Shown piece by piece: positions 61,113-64,000 of a DNA stretch of 64,000 nt. The notes beneath the pieces were generated by a model, which did no database searches, had not been told where the DNA came from, and saw only the letters and a list, made by a program, of their open reading frames with translations. The translations under genes were made by a program, and so were the position numbers. The stretch covers positions 2,232,001 to 2,296,000 of the forward strand of contig NZ_CP081153.1 of the NCBI RefSeq assembly GCF_025140835.1. The letters run 5' to 3'. The stretch is from Aliiroseovarius sp. M344 (GTDB lineage: Bacteria > Pseudomonadota > Alphaproteobacteria > Rhodobacterales > Rhodobacteraceae). Positions within the stretch are counted from its first letter, which is position 1. The number at the start of each line of letters is the position of its first letter.

Positions 61113-63803
61113 ATGACCATTATCGTAGGTTCAGACACCGCCAAAACGCGCAAGTCGCTGACGGCTGGTGGCTCGTCCATCGCATATTACTCGATCCCCG
61201 CCGCTGAAGCCGCTGGCCTTGGCAATTTCTCGCGCCTCCCGGCCGCGCTGAAAGTCGTTTTGGAAAACATGCTGCGTTTTGAGGATGGTGGCCGCACCGT
61301 CAGCGTAGACGACATCAAAGCATTCTCAGAATGGGCCGACAAGGGCGGGAAAAACCCGCGCGAGATCGCGTACCGCCCCGCCCGCGTTCTGATGCAGGAT
61401 TTCACCGGCGTCCCGGCCGTGGTTGATCTTGCCGCCATGCGTGACGGCATCAAGGCATTGGGTGGCGACGCCCAGATGATCAACCCGCTGAACCCGGTTG
61501 ATCTGGTCATCGATCACTCGGTCATGATTGACGAGTTCGGCAACCCGCGGGCGTTCCAGATGAACGTGGACCGCGAATACGAACGCAACCTTGAGCGTTA
61601 CACCTTCCTGAAATGGGGTCAGTCAGCCTTTAACAACTTCCGCGTTGTGCCCCCCGGAACCGGCATCTGTCACCAGGTGAACCTTGAGTATCTTGCGCAA
61701 ACCGTCTGGACGGATGCAGACCAGAATGGCGAACAAGTGGCTTACCCCGACACGCTGGTCGGCACTGACAGCCACACCACCATGGTGAACGGCCTGGCCG
61801 TTCTTGGTTGGGGTGTTGGCGGTATCGAAGCCGAAGCCGCGATGCTGGGTCAGCCGATCTCGATGCTGATCCCCGAAGTCGTTGGCTTCGAGCTGACCGG
61901 CGAGATGATGGAAGGCACCACCGGCACTGACCTCGTGCTGAAAGTCGTCGAAATGCTGCGCGCAAAAGGCGTGGTCGGCAAGTTCGTCGAATTCTACGGC
62001 AAAGGTCTGGATGTGCTGCCGCTGGCAGACCGGGCCACAATCGCCAACATGGCACCAGAATATGGCGCGACCTGTGGCTTCTTCCCCATTGACGGTGAAA
62101 CACTGCGCTACCTGCGCACAACTGGCCGCGACGAAGACCGCATTGCGCTGGTCGAAGCCTACGCGAAGGAAAACGGGTTCTGGCGCGACGCGGATTATGC
62201 CCCGGTTTACACCGACACGCTGTCGTTGGACATGGGCACCATCGTTCCCGCCATCTCGGGCCCGAAACGCCCGCAGGATTATGTGCCGTTGACCAATGCC
62301 AAACACGCCTTCCGCAAAGAGATGGAAGACACCTTCAAGCGTCCGATGGGCAAAGAAGTCGCCGTCAAAGGCGAAGATTACACAATGGAATCGGGCAAGG
62401 TCGTTATCGCGTCGATCACATCGTGCACCAACACCTCGAACCCATATGTGATGATCGGTGCCGGTCTTGTGGCGCGCAGAGCCGCAGCACTTGGCATGGA
62501 TCGCAAGCCTTGGGTGAAAACCTCGCTGGCGCCGGGAAGCCAAGTTGTGTCCGCCTATCTCGAGGCCGCAAACCTACAGGACGATCTGGACAAGGTTGGC
62601 TTCAACCTCGTCGGTTACGGTTGCACCACCTGTATCGGTAACTCTGGTCCAATCCAGGCCGAGCTGTCCGAAGCGATTGCCGAAGGCGATCTGGTGGCAA
62701 CTGCAGTCCTGTCAGGCAACCGGAACTTCGAAGGTCGCATCTCGCCTGACGTGCGCGCCAACTATCTGGCTTCACCGCCCTTGGTTGTTGCCTATGCGCT
62801 GGCTGGCACGATGGACATTGATCTGGCCACCGACGTGATCGGTCAAGACAAAGACGGCAATGACGTCTATCTGAAAGACATCTGGCCCTCGACACAGGAA
62901 GTGGCAGAGCTGGTTGAGCAGACCGTTACTCGCGAAGCGTTCCAGTCGAAATATGCTGACGTCTTTAAGGGCGACGAGAAGTGGCAAGCGGTTGAGACCA
63001 CAGGCGACGAGACCTATGATTGGCCGGCGTCGTCGACCTACATCCAGAACCCGCCCTATTTCCAAGGCATGTCCAAGGACGCAGGCGTGATTTCGGACAT
63101 CGAAGGCGCGAAGGTGCTGGCTGTTCTTGGCGACATGATCACCACTGACCACATCTCGCCTGCTGGGTCTTTCCCGGCCTCATCGCCTGCGGGCAAGTAC
63201 CTGACCGAGCGCCAAGTACAGCCACGCGAGTTCAACTCCTACGGCTCGCGTCGCGGCAACCACGAGATCATGATGCGCGGCACATTCGCCAACATCCGCA
63301 TCAAGAACGAGATGCTGGATGGCGTTGAAGGTGGGTACACCAAAGGTCCCGATGGCGCACAGACGGCAATCTATGACGCGTCGATGGCCTATCAGGAAGC
63401 TGGCATCCCATTGGTGGTCTTTGGAGGCGAACAATACGGCGCCGGGTCCTCGCGTGATTGGGCGGCCAAAGGCACCAACTTGCTTGGCGTCAAAGCCGTG
63501 ATTGCGGAAAGCTTTGAGCGCATTCACCGTTCAAACCTGGTCGGTATGGGCGTGATCCCGTTCGAATTCACTGGCGGTGACACCCGCAAGAGCCTTGGTT
63601 TGACAGGTGATGAAACGGTGTCGATCAAAGGTCTGGCGGGCGATCTGAAACCCTTGTCGAACGTGCCGTGCACAATCACCTTCGCGGATGGTTCGGTGAA
63701 AGAGATCGAACTGAAGTGCCGCATCGATACTGAGGTCGAGATCGAATACGTCGAAAACGGTGGCGTGCTGCACTATGTGCTGCGCAATCTTGCCAAGTCG
63801 TAA
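61113..63803 (+). CDS. acnA: Aconitate hydratase A
   Basis: Isomerises citrate to isocitrate in the TCA cycle. It has 896 residues, the AcnA/IRP-type length. The 4Fe-4S cysteines are in SITSCTNTSNPYV (near residue 437) and GYGCTTCIGNSGPI (503 and 506 region). The substrate Arg/Ser motif of the swivelling domain is GAGSSRDWAAKG. GGGAG precedes the ATG. In many bacteria IRP-type aconitase also binds RNA when it loses its cluster; nothing here shows that directly. A terminator follows at 63829. Confidence 0.97.
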   Translation: MTIIVGSDTAKTRKSLTAGGSSIAYYSIPAAEAAGLGNFSRLPAALKVVLENMLRFEDGGRTVSVDDIKAFSEWADKGGKNPREIAYRPARVLMQDFTGVPAVVDLAAMRDGIKALGGDAQMINPLNPVDLVIDHSVMIDEFGNPRAFQMNVDREYERNLERYTFLKWGQSAFNNFRVVPPGTGICHQVNLEYLAQTVWTDADQNGEQVAYPDTLVGTDSHTTMVNGLAVLGWGVGGIEAEAAMLGQPISMLIPEVVGFELTGEMMEGTTGTDLVLKVVEMLRAKGVVGKFVEFYGKGLDVLPLADRATIANMAPEYGATCGFFPIDGETLRYLRTTGRDEDRIALVEAYAKENGFWRDADYAPVYTDTLSLDMGTIVPAISGPKRPQDYVPLTNAKHAFRKEMEDTFKRPMGKEVAVKGEDYTMESGKVVIASITSCTNTSNPYVMIGAGLVARRAAALGMDRKPWVKTSLAPGSQVVSAYLEAANLQDDLDKVGFNLVGYGCTTCIGNSGPIQAELSEAIAEGDLVATAVLSGNRNFEGRISPDVRANYLASPPLVVAYALAGTMDIDLATDVIGQDKDGNDVYLKDIWPSTQEVAELVEQTVTREAFQSKYADVFKGDEKWQAVETTGDETYDWPASSTYIQNPPYFQGMSKDAGVISDIEGAKVLAVLGDMITTDHISPAGSFPASSPAGKYLTERQVQPREFNSYGSRRGNHEIMMRGTFANIRIKNEMLDGVEGGYTKGPDGAQTAIYDASMAYQEAGIPLVVFGGEQYGAGSSRDWAAKGTNLLGVKAVIAESFERIHRSNLVGMGVIPFEFTGGDTRKSLGLTGDETVSIKGLAGDLKPLSNVPCTITFADGSVKEIELKCRIDTEVEIEYVENGGVLHYVLRNLAKS

Positions 63804-63828
63804 ACCGATCCGATCAGACTGAAACGAA

Positions 63829-63855
63829 ACGCGCCCTTTCGAGGGCGCGTTTTTT
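63829..63855 (+). terminator. Intrinsic terminator of acnA
   Basis: ACGCGCCC-TTTCGA-GGGCGCGT followed by six T. The final 145 bp of the window hold no supported gene. Confidence 0.9.
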
Positions 63856-64000
63856 ATTGCCGGGAATTTAGCTCGATAATGTGCGCTGTATCTGAAATAG
63901 GTCTGCGGCAGAGTGATCGACAGCACACCCGGAACATGGTCTCGCAGGCTAGAAAGAAAGCATTACACAGTTTTTTCAGCTGACGATCTGGATCAGTCGT

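Noticed and set aside
61623..62543. 306-residue minus-strand frame inside acnA
   Set aside because: It is antisense to a clear aconitase and has no conserved motif.
63935..63982. Short plus-strand frame MVSQARKKALHSFFS near the window end
   Set aside because: Fifteen codons, no convincing ribosome site or context; most likely chance.
1..64000. CRISPR array, tRNA, rRNA, prophage, insertion sequence, toxin-antitoxin or phage-defence genes
   Set aside because: No regularly spaced repeats, cloverleaf sequences, transposase or integrase motifs, or recognised defence domains were seen on either strand. A tRNA scan and profile search would be needed to exclude them formally.

Overview
The window is a gene-dense stretch of a bacterial chromosome. 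It almost certainly comes from the Roseobacter group of the Rhodobacteraceae (Alphaproteobacteria). That placement rests on a GC-rich base composition and on family-typical neighbourhoods: DUF2849-cysI-cysH-DUF934-fpr, a DctPQM TRAP transporter beside DctB/DctD, a valine-degradation block (mmsA ... mmsB), a fused indolepyruvate oxidoreductase, and a coiled-coil gene followed by zapA. The genus cannot be fixed by eye. No rRNA, tRNA, CRISPR array, insertion sequence, prophage or dedicated defence island was seen.

Layout. 1-5.97 kb: argC (cut by the window edge), murI, the fused indolepyruvate oxidoreductase and a divergent LysR gene. 6.2-11.3 kb: a candidate small RNA, purL, a Cys-cluster protein, bolA, a small membrane protein and grxD on the plus strand, then an MliC-like gene, zapA and a coiled-coil gene on the minus strand. 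11.5-18.2 kb: central carbon metabolism (tkt and two gap paralogues) with a DMT exporter and a DUF808 protein. 18.2-22.9 kb: an amino-acid decarboxylase, coaD, a CBS protein and a LysR gene, all on the minus strand. 23.1-30.6 kb: valine catabolism (mmsA, acyl-CoA dehydrogenase, 3-hydroxyisobutyryl-CoA hydrolase, mmsB), interrupted by a STAS-like gene and a YbdK-type ligase and followed by a Crp/Fnr regulator and a DUF2892 protein. 30.7-37.1 kb: dctM, dctQ and dctP, with dctD and dctB. 37.2-43 kb: a P450, an Lrp regulator and the assimilatory sulfite reduction operon. 43-49 kb: small stress or accessory genes, an Ala-rich membrane-anchored protein, infC with a non-canonical start, a methyltransferase, a LysR gene, a TRIC-family channel and xdhC. 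49.5-64 kb: a glycosyltransferase pair, pyrC-pyrE, dnaB coupled to a FosA-like gene, purB, a small secreted Cys protein, a divergent lone fliG, an acyltransferase, a DUF1223 protein and acnA.

Most genes are housekeeping. I found no complete, obviously new multi-gene system. The strongest leads are as follows. (1) The DctD-like regulator has lost the sigma-54 loop, the Walker A lysine and both arginine-finger positions, yet tandem DctD-type palindromes remain upstream of dctP. (2) infC can only be full length from an AUA (or AUU) codon, and the AUA overlaps a three-codon AUG mini-ORF. (3) One of the two gap paralogues carries a predicted NADP-type cofactor pocket, and LacI/CceR-like operators lie upstream of both. 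(4) A terminator-bearing small RNA is predicted upstream of purL. (5) An attenuator-like hairpin lies in the xdhC leader. (6) Several well-formed regulatory palindromes lie beside LysR and Crp/Fnr genes.
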